This document shows, in pieces, positions 11,184-22,425 of a stretch of 64,000 bases of DNA. Source of the DNA: Dactylonectria macrodidyma (Eukaryota > Ascomycota > Sordariomycetes > Hypocreales > Nectriaceae); contig JAGMUV010000001.1 of the NCBI GenBank assembly GCA_020744425.1, positions 6,448,001 to 6,512,000 of the forward strand. Reading direction: 5' to 3'. Numbering within the stretch: the stretch's first letter is position 1; the number at the start of each line of letters is the position of its first letter. The notes under the pieces are model-generated. The model did not search any database and had not been told where the DNA came from. It was given only the letters and a program-made list of their open reading frames with translations. Position numbers and translations under genes: made by a program.

Positions 11184-12756
11184 ATGAATCACAAAATCGT
11201 TGAAGAGAACCTTAATGGCATCACCCATGTCCCCTCGGGCGCCGGCGAAATCACCGAGGACAAAGTCCTTCAACACGATGCTGTCTTTGGAGAATTCACT
11301 GAAGGCGGCCCAAACTACCGCAACGTTGGATGGCTAGGAACAACTGCCATCATGATGAAGACTCAAATCGGTCTCGGCGTCTTGTCCATGCCCATGGTCT
11401 TAGCCACCTTTGGTATTGCACCAGGCGTTCTCGCCCTCCTGATGATCGCCGGGATTACTACCTGGTCAGATTGGATGGTTGGCATATTCAAGCTGCGACA
11501 TCGCGAGGTCTACGGCATTGACGATGTTGGTCGGATGTTGTTCGGTCGGATAGGATACGAGGTTTTTGGTGCTATCTACTGCCTTTGTATGTTGCCAATG
11601 ATTTCAGTCTTCGCATTTTCGAGCTAAGAGTTTAGTTTTTACTTTTGTGGCCGGTTCGGCTATACTGGGCGTCTCGATTGCTCTCAACGCCCTTTCCGAG
11701 CACGGTACTTGTACTGCCGTCTTCGTGGGTGTCGCCGCCATCGTGTCATTTATGTTCGCCAGTATCCGGACACTCGGCCAAATCAGCTGGCTAGCTTGGA
11801 TTGGTGCAACTTCCATCATCATTTCTGGTAAGTTTCTTTGATTCGTTTCAGTACTTGTCTAATCTAAGCAGTCTTTGTAATAACTGTTGCCGTCGGCCTC
11901 CAAGACAGACCCTCAGCATTACCCGCCGACATTGTTGAGTGGAAATCAGACTTTAAGATCATTAATAAACCGACCTTCGCCGAAGCAATCTCTGCTATTT
12001 CTACTCTCATCTTCTCCTACGCCGGTACCCCAGCCTTCTTCAATATCGTTGCCGAGATGCGCGATCCCCACCAATATACGCGAGCCTTAGCAACCTGCCA
12101 GATCACGATTACAATCATCTATATCATTGTCGGAATCGCCGTCTACTACTTCTGTGGTTCATACGTTGCCTCACCTGCCCTTGGATCCGCTAGCCCTCTA
12201 ATTAAGAAGGTTAGCTATGGTATTGCCCTGCCTGGCTTGCTTGCCTCCGCTATGATTATGCTGCACGTAAGATTCCCCAGATGACCAGGATTCTCTTTGG
12301 AATCATCCTGTTCCATCAGAATGACTGACAGCCCGAGCACAGCTGCCCGCAAAGCACATCTTTGTCCGTATCTTGCGAGGCACGGAGCACCTTTCAGCAA
12401 ACTCGGCCATCCACTGGGTCACTTGGCTTGGTTCTACCTTTAGTGTGTCTCTTGTCGCCTACCTCATCGCTAGCGGAATCCCTGTTTTCGGCGGCCTTGT
12501 CTCCTTGATTGGCGCACTTCTTGGAACCTTCCTCTGTTTCCAGCCTATGGGTTGTATGTGGCTATACGACAGCTGGGAGAACAAGAGAACTATTCGGTGG
12601 CATCTCATGGTTGCATGGAGTGTCTTTGTGATTGCTTTGGGTACTTTTTTAATGATTGCTGGAACCTATGGCTCGATCACCAGCCTTCTTGAGTCGTACA
12701 AGGCAGACGGCGGGTCCAAAGCTTGGTCGTGTGCCGACAATTCCAACTCTGCTTAG
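11184..12756 (+). CDS. AAAP-family amino-acid transporter (Mtr/neutral amino-acid type)
   Basis: A predicted plasma-membrane proton/amino-acid symporter of 467 residues in four exons (11184-11586, 11636-11827, 11872-12266, 12343-12756), all in phase. The hydrophilic N-terminus leads into NVGWLGTTAIMMKTQIGLGV, the hallmark first helix of the family, followed by about ten more hydrophobic helices, including FVAGSAILGVSIALNALSEH, FFNIVAEMRDPHQYTRAL and IHWVTWLGSTFSVSLVAYLIA. Upstream in-frame ATGs back to 10863 exist, but their translation is not family-like, and a TATA box lies between them and 11184, so I chose 11184. Its place next to the proline enzymes suggests proline uptake. Aspergillus PrnB instead belongs to the APC family, so substrate is an inference from context. 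Confidence 0.9.
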
Positions 12757-13743
12757 CTTCTAACCTACGCGAAATATAATCTCGAATAGAGGTATCCGAA
12801 AGATGCCTAAATGTACCTGATGGCACTCTATCATTAAACAGGTCTATAACTACATAGTCTGAGACGTATTCATACCGACTCTATCCTAGGACAGGTTCAG
12901 GCCCCCACCGACGATGCACCGCCGATGACACAGCGCACCGCGACCGAACACATCATGTGGTGAAAGCTGGTTTGGTTAGTAGACGGAGTGTAGGTGGTCA
13001 CGCCAGCGTGGCTGTCGCACAGCGTCTCCGATCTGCAAGATATGGTCGGCCGCGTCTCGGAGACGATTCGCAATAACGGGAAGCCGGACCTGGGGTCGCG
13101 CCCGGTGTTGCCGGTGGGCTGTAGCAGGATACAGTAACTAGAAAGCAGGGAGTTGGACAGACCTGACTCGTACTCAGGTAATCGGACATAGGTTCCGAGG
13201 GGGTGTCACCCCTTGCAGGCCCACTAAGACATGCGGAGACTGTGTTCTAGCTCGAGAGAGAGGACGGATGCGCATGTCGGTCAGACTAGAGATGGGGATA
13301 TGTGCCCGTTGCACCTGGCTTGAATTGTAAAGTCGGAATACACAACTGTATTGTTCCATACTAGATACGGGGGCGGCACCGTTGCAGCCTTTAGACGGTG
13401 CTGAGATACTCTTGTGGGGGGTCTCTAGAAAGGAGCATGAGGCTGGCGGGGCTGCGCCGGCTGATGGACTGCTCAGCCGAGATTGAGCTGGGGAGCGAGG
13501 AGGCCCTAACAGCGGCCACACACGCTGACTACGATCTCACTTGAGTTTCGTTTCACAATACCAGAAGCATCTGCCTCGAGACATTGGGAACAGACTTGTC
13601 AAGCAGAGCATAGCCAAGTTCAAGTTATAGGCAATTGAGGATTCATTGATGGAATGAGTATTCGTTGATACTGTGGCCAAAAACTTCATGCTATTCTAAC
13701 GGGTTCTGCCACGAACCAATCCAGAGAGAAAAACTGCGAAGCT
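12757..13743. other. Intergenic region, no gene recognised
   Basis: This GC-moderate stretch contains only short open frames on both strands with unlikely, low-complexity translations. No splice chain, repeat or RNA gene could be supported. Confidence 0.45.
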
Positions 13744-15439
13744 CTAAGAAGTTTCTCGCAAAGTACGCTCAGCCTCGAAGTGCGCTAGAGTGACTGGGTG
13801 AATTGCCAATCTGGCAAGCACTAGGTGTCGGTACATGATTTTGCCGTCGACGATCATGCCTTCTTGCTCAGCCCCATGAAACGGTTCCATCTCCACCAAG
13901 AGCTGAACCTCATGATCTGAGGCTACTTTCATCCAGGCTTCGATGGTCCCAGGCTCTAATGCGATGGCCTTTTGCGTGCTTCTCCATGTGACGGTGGCTT
14001 GGTGGGGATGTAGGGTATATCGAAATAGGAATCCATAACCAGGACCAGCATTCCATATTTCTAGAGTGCGTAGTTTGGGCATCGCAGTTGCCGCCTTCGC
14101 TGCCAGCACCAAAATATCCGTAAAATATCCCTGGCCTTTGGCAGGATGCAAACTTCGAAACTCAAGACAGAGAAGCTCGAGATTAGGCTTCTCACAAGGT
14201 CGTGTCCCAGCTCGACCAAGTTCTGTCAGAAACTGTTGGGTACTCAGTTGCCAAGGAGGGCAGAGGTCAGTCAGTTTGTAATATGATGTCACCACAGCCT
14301 GTATGAGAAGTGGGTTAATGTGTAGTGTCTCGGGGATACTCCTATGGCATCCTTCCCACTTTGCCCACTGGTTGAAGGAGAATACCTTGAGACGGTGAGG
14401 AAATGCATGGATCAGTACCTCTAGAAATTCTGCATCAAGTGGACGTGTTATTAATGCTTGCATGATATTCGTAGAAGGCGCTTCTTACCTAGAAAGAAGA
14501 CATACTCCTCCCTAAAATCGACCGATGTCCACCTTTCAAAGCGAAAAGAGGTCATGTTGATAAAACTATCTCGGAAGATCTTTCCAAGTGTACGAAGCGC
14601 AATGCCTCTGAAAAAGTGCGGCCGTAGACAAAGGCCCTTGACAATAGGAGTTACTGGAAGAGGTCGCCACGAGTTCAACGCGAGAGCGGCGCCTTGGAAA
14701 CGTTGTGCGGCACCAAGGGTGAGCCTTAGACGATGACGATTTTTTCTTGAATTAAGTTCAGCTTGTCTTTGCCTCGTGTATTCCACAAGACCAGGTGAAC
14801 GTTGGAGATCTTCCTCTAGGTGGAAGTGTTTTTGCCGGTCGAAGTCCAACAAATTTCGGTAATAGTGCTCGGTATCGCTCGGCGAGTGAGCGCTGATCTC
14901 CAATGTCAACCCTCCATCACGATTCGGCGTCCAACGAGAGAGGACGTGGAGCAAGAGCGTGAAGGAAGACTTGAAGATTAGTCTGTTTCTGAAATGTAGG
15001 CTCAGTATTTGTTTCGGTGGAAGATCAAAGAGAATCTAGCTCACTTAATAATGGTGCTTTCGGCCTCTTGCTTGTGGCAGCTTAGGCAGGTATACGCAGA
15101 CAACTCAATGCGCAACCAGAGTTGTCGGATATAATCCAGCCTGGCAATGTTCTTTCCTCCCGTCAGGTTAGCGAACGACATCAGATCTTTGTCATCGAGA
15201 TCAAGTCGTCGGAAGGTATGTCTCTCGAAGAGAGCTTGCCAATCTTTGCACACACTAGCGAGAGAGGCGAGACTGGTGGACTTCTGGCCGTGGGCCGCTT
15301 GCTTTATGCCGCGACATTCTGTGATGACAGATTGCAAGATGAGAAGGCGAATTTCTAGAGGGATTGAAGTCCACCGAAAGGACGCGAGAGGGTTTCGTGG
15401 GCCAGCTATGGCAGCCAGGCGGAGAGACTGGGAACTCAT
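13744..15439 (-). CDS. F-box-like / DUF6546 domain protein
   Basis: A 526-residue protein in three exons on the minus strand: 15439-15045, 14988-14489 and 14429-13744. The N-terminus has FRWTSIPLEIRLLILQSVI, an F-box-like helix typical of the family, then ASVCKDWQALFERHTFRRL, IRQLWLRIELSAYTC and LTLEISAHSPSDTEHYY. The C-terminal half (RLKVFSFNQW, PNLELLCLEFRS, TWRSTQKAIALEP) matches the DUF6546 layout found in many Sordariomycete proteins. The function is unknown; such proteins may be substrate adaptors of SCF ubiquitin ligases, but this is not shown. The second intron is ambiguous: acceptors at 14457 (32 nt intron) or 14430 (59 nt intron) both keep frame and differ by nine residues. I prefer 59 nt because 32 nt is too short for a normal fungal intron. 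Confidence 0.82.
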
Positions 15440-16164
15440 TGCGTTCTGATCGTGGGAGCAGTGTTATGGACGATGCGACATGAAGAAAGACCTGTGTAGA
15501 GATGTGAAAGATGCAGAATATTAAATTTTGCAGGATTTTTCTGTTGCTACTGATACAACCTTTTCTTTGGTATCACGCAACACAATAACTTTTTCCCATT
15601 AGACTTTCTGGTTGCATCTGAACATCTCAGATGGAGCTATACGTGCACCTTGGCACCTTAGAAGCTGGTTTGCATTATCGGTCCATCCCGCCACCTTCAG
15701 CGCAAACTGTGAGCTAAATATTCCCGTGGCATTCATTCCTCTTGTCGGCGTCGAAAAATTGGGCGTGAAACTACCCAGCCTGAATTCTTGCGACTTCAGA
15801 GCTTACCCCCCTCCAAAGGTAAGACCACTGATGTTCCCCACATTCTACCCCAGCTGAAAGCCTAACTTGTTGGCACCTGAAATGGTCACAATGGAACTAT
15901 ACGTCGTCTGCGACTTGTCAGCACTCGACGGCCACTTATGGCGGCCATAGACTACCTACTTCAAATTTGCGGCTGAAACGACACAGCACTGCCCCTTCTG
16001 CGAGGTGGCTGAGGCGGTTGGGCGTTTCGCAGGGCTTGGTCTAGACTACTGGAGGCCCCCAGCGGCTATTTTCGAGTGGTGACCCCTCAAATAGTGCAGC
16101 AATCTCCCCACTGCCTTTCTTTTCGTACATCTCTCCCCATCTGAACCGGTGCTCAAAGCTATCA
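15440..16164. other. Divergent intergenic region
   Basis: About 725 bp between the start codons of the DUF6546 gene and the NACHT gene. It presumably carries both promoters. No convincing coding frame or repeat is seen. Confidence 0.45.
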
Positions 16165-19100
16165 ATGGATCCCTTCACCGCACTTAGCGTCGCTGCCGCG
16201 GCGATTCAGTTCTTTGAGTTTGCCAAGGGCCTGCTCAAGGGGTATCAGGAGCGACAGGACGGGGCTCGCAGACTAACTGAGGAGTCCTTTAATGTCGCTA
16301 CTGAAGATTTGGCAGTGTGGGTTGCGACGCTTGGCAAATGTCCACGCCGCGGGAGCAAGGAAGAAGCCGCATTACTAGAGCAGGAGTTGGTGAGCGCAAT
16401 TTTCAACCCTTCTGCACCAAGCTCACTCTTTCCATCCAATGTTGTCTGACAAACAAACCAGGCTCTTAGGAACCTTGCAGCCGAGTGCGGCAAGATCGCC
16501 AGAAATATCCTAGACGCTTTGAAGAAATTACAGCCTACAGCAAAGCAATCTAGGTGGACTAGTCTTTCCCAGGCTCTTCAAAGCATGTGGCAGGCTGAAG
16601 ACATCGCCAAGCTTCGCCAAGAGCTCGACGTCTACCGAAATGAAATCGTCATCCGTGTGCTGGCTTGCTTGAACGAAAAAATGGACCTTTCCATGGGTCG
16701 GCAGAAGGAACAACTGGATACGATCCAACGCAACAACGACGAGATTGTTGGCGTCCTAGCTTTCAACCACCAAGAGCTCCACAAGGCTATTCTGGAGCTG
16801 AAGAATGGGCAAGCAAAAACCATTATGCAAGATGAATCCTTGAATATGGACCAGCGAGCAACGGTTCGACTCGGAACAGCGCATTCCTTAATGACTCTCA
16901 GAGCCCCGCGAGGCGAGAGTGAGGCAGAATCGACCATAGAAGATTTTGGGTTGCTCAAAGATCAAATCCTCAACTGTCTCCACTTTCGACAAATCGTGGA
17001 CAGACTGGGTTCCGTCCCAGAAGCCCACACATCGACATTCCACTGGATCTTCAGTAATCCAAAAGAGTCCCAAGTGTCTTGGAACAGTTTTCCTGAGTGG
17101 CTTCAGAACGGAACAGGCTGCTACTGGATCCAGGGAAAAGCTGGGTCCGGTAAATCAACCCTGATGAAAAGGATTTATGAGCATCAACAAACCACGCAGC
17201 ATCTGCAACATTGGGCAAAAGGTCTTCCACTCACCACAGCATCCTTCTTCTTCTGGCATCTAGGCTCGCCTCTGCAAAAATCACAGGAAGGGTTATTGCG
17301 GTCCATCCTGTACGACCTCCTCCGGACGAACCCAAGGCTTGTTATGGACGTGATGCCGGAGCTCTGCATCGAGGTTACAAAGTTGGGGCGCGAGGAGCTC
17401 GTTGGGTCTCCATCTCTGTCCGAACTCGTTCGCTGGTTCAAGAAGCTGGGCAAGGCCTGTGGAAGTTCGACGACTCAAAGGGCTTGTTTCTTCATTGATG
17501 GTCTCGATGAGTACGTTGGCGATCAAGCGGAATTGGTCTCGCTATTCCTGAACCTGTCCAGAGAAACGACTGCCATAAAATTTGTCCTGTCAAGTCGGCC
17601 GATATCAGTCTTCGTCGAAACCTTGTCGGCGTTGCCCGGGCTTCGTCTCCAAGACCTGACCATGGATGATATCGAAGCATACACGGCTGATTTGCTCGGA
17701 AATAAGGCAATGTTTGTGGATAGTGAGGAAGTGGAAGCCCTCATTGCCGAAATTGCGCGAAAATCTTGTGGTGTGTTTCTCTGGGTTGTCGTTGTAGTTA
17801 GATCCCTTCTTGAAGGTCTACGCGATGGCGACACTGTACAAGAGCTACGGAAGCGTGTGGATGAAATGCCGTCCGAGCTGGAAAGTTTGTATCAACACAT
17901 GCTGGGTCGAATTCCGGCTCAATATCAGTCGCAGGCTGCCGAGATGTTGCAGCTTGTTGCAGCTAATTTCGCGGGCCATCAAGGGCCACAGGGAAAGGGT
18001 TTCATTTACCCCCTTCCAGCAATCCAGCTATCATTTGCATTGGAGAAGGACAGCCATGCATTGCAGGCTCGGATTATGGAGATCACCCCCGCAGATGAGG
18101 CTAAACGCGTACAACATATAGAGGCACGCACAAGGAGTCGATGTCTTGGACTCATCGAGTTGCGTCACCCACTGAACCTGTCGCTGCCGACAGAAACCTT
18201 TCACCGAGATGTCATTGAGCCATTTCACCGCACAGCAATGGAGTTCTTAGGCGATCCAGATGTTTCGGCGATGTTGAAACGGCTGACAGCAAAGACAGCG
18301 TTCAATCCATACCTCTCGCTGTTCTGTTCGACAATATGGATGGCAAAGATATCGCCTTCAGTTGTGGTAGTCGGAACCGATGAGTACGACAGGTCGCCAC
18401 ATCGGAATCTGCGGCCGGCGCTGTCAATCGCGAGCAGTGCAGAACTTCGTGGATGCCCTATCCCAGCCAAATACTTGGACGAACTCGACAGGGTACTATG
18501 CACCCACTGGGAAACAGCTCATGCGTACAATAACTTGCGACAGCCAGAGTCGAATTCTGAGCCCAACCAGACTTTGGGTCACTGGTTCACTTTCGCGCTG
18601 AAACAGTCTGCTGACTGCCTGGATGTCCCAACCCTTCTCGGTAAACTCAACAGGACGAAAGGAACTGAAATTCGAGATGGGCGAGAACCTCAAGACACTG
18701 ATGGGGCTACAGGAACCCGTCCCGTGTTGTACAGCAACGCCCTGCTTTCCGTCAAACTTGACACACGCCTTCCTCGTCAATTGCTAGACTGCGACAGGGA
18801 AACCGGTTTCTTGTCTGTCGCTCTGACTCTCCCACTCTCAGATTATCTCCAATATCGACTAGAAAAAGTATCAACTACACTTACAAGGGCGGATTTGACA
18901 CGGTTCCTCAGCTTCCTGGCACATACACAATTCTATCTTGAACTCACCGACTTTGAGGTTGATGTATTTACGACTCGGACTCAAGTTGCTTTCGCAAGTC
19001 TACTTCAGGCGGGTGCCGATGCGAACTTTCCAGCATACAATAACTACTCAATCTGGTCTCTCTTTTTATGCTCAGCATTTCGAGGGGTCATTTCTAATAC

Positions 19101-19566
19101 AGAGAGGTGGAAACTAGACGAAGGTCAATGCCTAGTCCTAGAGCGTATACTGATGTCCTTCATCATGCACGAGGCAGATCTCTCGACGTCATTCCATCTT
19201 GTAGGCCAAAACTACACACCAACGACGCTGCTAACAAGGGCCAAAGTACGGACGGAAATCGAACTTCGGGCATTAAATAACGCTCCATACGATCCCGAGG
19301 ATATTTTGATGCAGACACGCCTCGCCGCTTTGGACGGAGTCCTGAGGCGAACACTCGATTTCATTGAATCAAAGATGCTAGAAAGGCAGACCTCGGAGGA
19401 TTCGGCAGGAACCTCGGAGGATTCGGCAGGAACCTCGGAGGATTCGGCAGGAATCTCGGGGAGACCTGTTCCACACATAGGACCTAATGACAGACGTCTG
19501 AGATCGTCGAAGCCAAGGTTTTTTGTACGCTGTATTCGGAAAATCAAGGGTATTTGGCCAGGCTGA
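16165..19566 (+). CDS. NACHT-domain (STAND/NLR-like) protein
   Basis: A 1109-residue signalling NTPase in two exons (16165-16389, 16462-19566). The N-terminus MDPFTALSVAAAAIQFFEFAKG is the start common to fungal STAND proteins, followed by helical, coiled-coil-prone sequence. The NACHT module begins near residue 265 (HWIFSNPKESQVSW, then YWIQGKAGSGKSTL with the Walker A loop at about 300-308) and has Walker B ACFFIDGLDEY at about 418, FVLSSRPISVF, LRLQDLTMDDIEAY and SCGVFLWVVVVVRSLLEGL, as in the NACHT plus DUF7791 type. There are no WD40, TPR or ankyrin repeats; the long C-terminus is family-like but of unknown role. A 7-residue unit (TSEDSAG-like) is repeated three times near the C-terminus. 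Members of this class act in self/non-self recognition or host defence in fungi; the trigger here is unknown. Confidence 0.9.
19391..19453 (+). repeat. Three copies of a 21-bp tandem repeat inside the NACHT gene
   Basis: The unit starting CCTCGGAGGATTCGGCAGG occurs three times in register, the third copy followed by a slightly changed start (TCTCGGG). It encodes a repeated SEDSAGT-type heptapeptide. Because the unit is a multiple of three, copy number could change without shifting frame. Confidence 0.9.
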
Positions 19567-20172
19567 CGGATGATTCTTTCTAATGGTCCATGGAGATCTA
19601 TCTGCATGTCTACTAGAGGCGGCTGGCTGAAGTGGAAGTGAGACTAGGCATACAGATGAGGCTGACTGATGATATTGACACGACTGAATACTACCCACAA
19701 ACCCAGACTAGGGCGAGATCTTACGAAATCTCAAGACGAACTGCGACACCGCGGAATCTGCGGCCGGATTTCATATGCCGCGCATTTCTTAATACCTTAT
19801 TCTCTTCCAGTAACCCCTTTCGTAAGTTTAACGCTCGTATGGCAATTTCTATGGTAGATGATAAGGTCAGCTGGGAGGATAAACGAGATTCATGCGACAG
19901 CTCGTGCTCGCCCACAAACTACTCCGCATTAGTGCGGACGTTGAGTTCACCAAGACGGAGTCGGTCCGCTTCGCTGCTAGCTCGGTCCGATCGGGCCACA
20001 AGATTGCCCGGCCGGTCCGCCACCATCGCTAGTTCCAATCGAAAAGGCAAGCGAACACGGGGCAACTTATTATTATACTGGCATGGGATTTTCACCTTCC
20101 TAGGGTCGCTATCTTTAAATCGTTGACAGGTCAATCAGGCATTCGGGAATTATTTGCTCGTCAGTCGCCAGC
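19567..20172. other. Intergenic region
   Basis: About 600 bp between the NACHT stop codon and the HMG-CoA lyase fusion gene. One long open frame (19632-20126) has no family motif and an Arg/Ser-rich composition, so I treat the stretch as non-coding promoter and 3' end. Confidence 0.45.
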
Positions 20173-22031
20173 ATGAGTGCCAACGTCAGAATCGTCGAAG
20201 TTGGACCACGCGACGGGCTGCAAAATATCGCCCAAACGGTCCCAACAGATGTGAAAATCGAGCTGATACGCAAACTCCACGGAGCAGGGCTTGATACCAT
20301 CGAACTCACATCTGTCGTATCTCCAAAGGCAGTCCCTCAGCTTAGTGACTGTCGCGAGGTCTTGAAGAGTCCACCCATCCAAGAACTGTTACGGCAAAAG
20401 TCGCTTCGCCTTCCGGTATTGATTCCAAACGTCAAGGGCATTCAAATCGGAAGCAATTATGGAATCTCAGAAATTGCTATATTCATTAGCGCCACGGAGG
20501 GATTCAGCAAGGCAAACATCAACTGCACCGTGGATGAAGGCATCGCAAGAGCGAAGTCGGTTGCCCAGGAAGCACAGCGCCGGGGGCTAACGGTTCGAGG
20601 GTGAGTGCTCTAATTACGCTAAAATATCCGCTGAACTAACATAAGCGATCAAGATACGTCTCATGCATATTCGCTGATCCCTTTGATGGGATCACTCCTC
20701 CTTCTGCTGTTTTGAAAACAGTCCAAGAGCTGATCGCCATGGGCTGCTACGAGGTCAGTCTCGGCGACACACTGGGCGTCGGGTCTCCTTCAAACACGCG
20801 CACTTTGATCAAATTCCTTGTTGATAATGGTATCCCGGTCAATCGACTGGCGGGACATTTTCACGACACATACGGCCAAGCACTGGCCAACGTATGGGAG
20901 GCGTACAATTGCGGCATTCGAGTCTTCGACAGCAGCGTTGCTGGTTTAGGCGGATGTCCTTTTGCACCAGGAGCCAAAGGGAATGTCGCTACTGAAGACT
21001 TGGTCTACATGTTCAATAACGCTGGCGTCAAAACTGGAGTCGACTTGAGCAAGTTGGTTGCGACTGGGACGTGGATATCTCAACAGCTGTCGAAGCAAAC
21101 AGGAAGCCGTGCTGGAGCCGCTCTGGCAAGTAAGAGCAAGCCGAAACAACCGTCCACGATTGACAGAGGACCATCGTCCGCCAAACCAATGCTGGCATGG
21201 ACATGCATCAAAACGACCGATGGTCTGCTTGTGCATCGCGCGGGGGCCAATCTCAAGGTCACAATGAACCGACCCAAGAACGGCAACACGCTGACCATTT
21301 CGATGATCAACGATCTGATATCGACATATTCGGACGCAGCAAAGGATTCAACCATCAGCCGAATTGTCATTACAGGCACCGGCAAATTCTTCTGCACCGG
21401 AATGGATCTCGGAAAGGATAGCACACCCGTTGGAGCAGGCACATCATCTGCGGATGCTCAGTTTGAGAGACTCCTTCGGCTGTTTGAGACGATAGATACG
21501 AGTCCCAAGGTGACGATATCTTGCCTCAACGGGCCGGCATTCGGCGGAGGAGTCGGGCTAGCGTTCGCCTGCGATATTCGGCTTTGCGCTCAAAAAGCCA
21601 CTGTTACTCTGAGTGAAGCAAAACTAGGACTGTGTCCCGCGACAATATCGAAATACGTGATCCGCGAGTGGGGTATCCCATTTGCAAGAGAAGCGATGCT
21701 CTCAGCTCGTCCTATATCGCCAAAAGAACTCAAGGCAAAGGGAGTCATCTTCGATATCGCCGACGACCAAGCAGCGCTGGAAGAAATGCTGAACTCGCTG
21801 CTGATGCGATTACGTGTCGCCTCTTCGGACGCAACACGGATGTGTAAGGACCTAGTTAGAGCGGGATGGGCGCATGGCGGGCGGGAGGAACAGGCAACTA
21901 CCATCAAGCAACTATTTCGTGAGATGATGAAGCCCGGTGCGCCAGGTGACTACGGAGTCAAAGAGTTTCAGGCTGGCAGGAAGGTTGATTGGGACAAATA
22001 CGACTGTAAAGAACCAAGCAGCAAGCTTTGA
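20173..22031 (+). CDS. Bifunctional HMG-CoA lyase - enoyl-CoA hydratase/isomerase fusion
   Basis: A 601-residue protein in two exons (20173-20600, 20654-22031). Residues 1 to about 290 are HMG-CoA lyase: VGPRDGLQN with the catalytic arginine, ELTSVVSPKAVPQL, FSKANINC, RGYVSC across the intron, GHFHDTYGQALAN with metal-binding histidines, and GLGGCPFAPGAKGNVATEDLVY with the catalytic cysteine at about 244. A Ser/Lys/Pro-rich linker (about 290-320) joins a crotonase domain with VTMNRPKNGNTLT, RIVITGTGKFFCTGMDL, the oxyanion-hole segment NGPAFGGGVGLAFACDIRL and LSEAKLGLCPATIS. In leucine breakdown, methylglutaconyl-CoA hydratase (a crotonase) produces the substrate of HMG-CoA lyase, so the fusion would couple consecutive steps. 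No strong mitochondrial presequence is visible, so compartment is uncertain. The crotonase part could act on another acyl-CoA. A Zn2Cys6 gene lies directly downstream on the same strand. Confidence 0.92.
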
Positions 22032-22425
22032 ATAGGTAGCGGGGGATCATGGAAGCATGCGGCGCAGAGAGACACTCAAGCAGGGAATTCAACTTGTACA
22101 TAGAGCCTCATTAGAGTATGGGCGGAAGCAAATGTCAACAACCCATTGAATCGATATAACAAAGCCTAGAGTTAATTACCTGGGAATCAGTGACGGGAAT
22201 TCACGGTGGGGACGGATTCAAATAGCCGACCCTCAAAGCTCCCGAGGTCTTACTCGGAGCGATTCAGTATCACGGCTATCGCATCTCCGTCCATATCCGT
22301 CCCCACCAACCCCAGATTTCCACATTCAACTGCCGTCCCTTGCTCCAGCCATCGTCATCAAACAATTCTCAGCTGTCGCATTGCAATCACAAACTTCTAT
22401 ACGTTTATTCATACCAAGTACCAAA
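22032..22425. other. Intergenic region upstream of the second Zn2Cys6 gene
   Basis: About 390 bp on the same strand as both neighbours. Some open sequence runs into the next gene's first exon, but there is no family motif upstream of 22426. Confidence 0.4.

Noticed and set aside
13174..13521. 115-codon minus-strand open frame rich in Pro, Ser and Arg
   Set aside because: Low-complexity translation with no splice context or family motif.
19632..20126. 164-codon open frame between the NACHT and HMG-CoA lyase genes
   Set aside because: Arg/Ser-rich, no motif, overlaps open frames on the opposite strand; likely intergenic.
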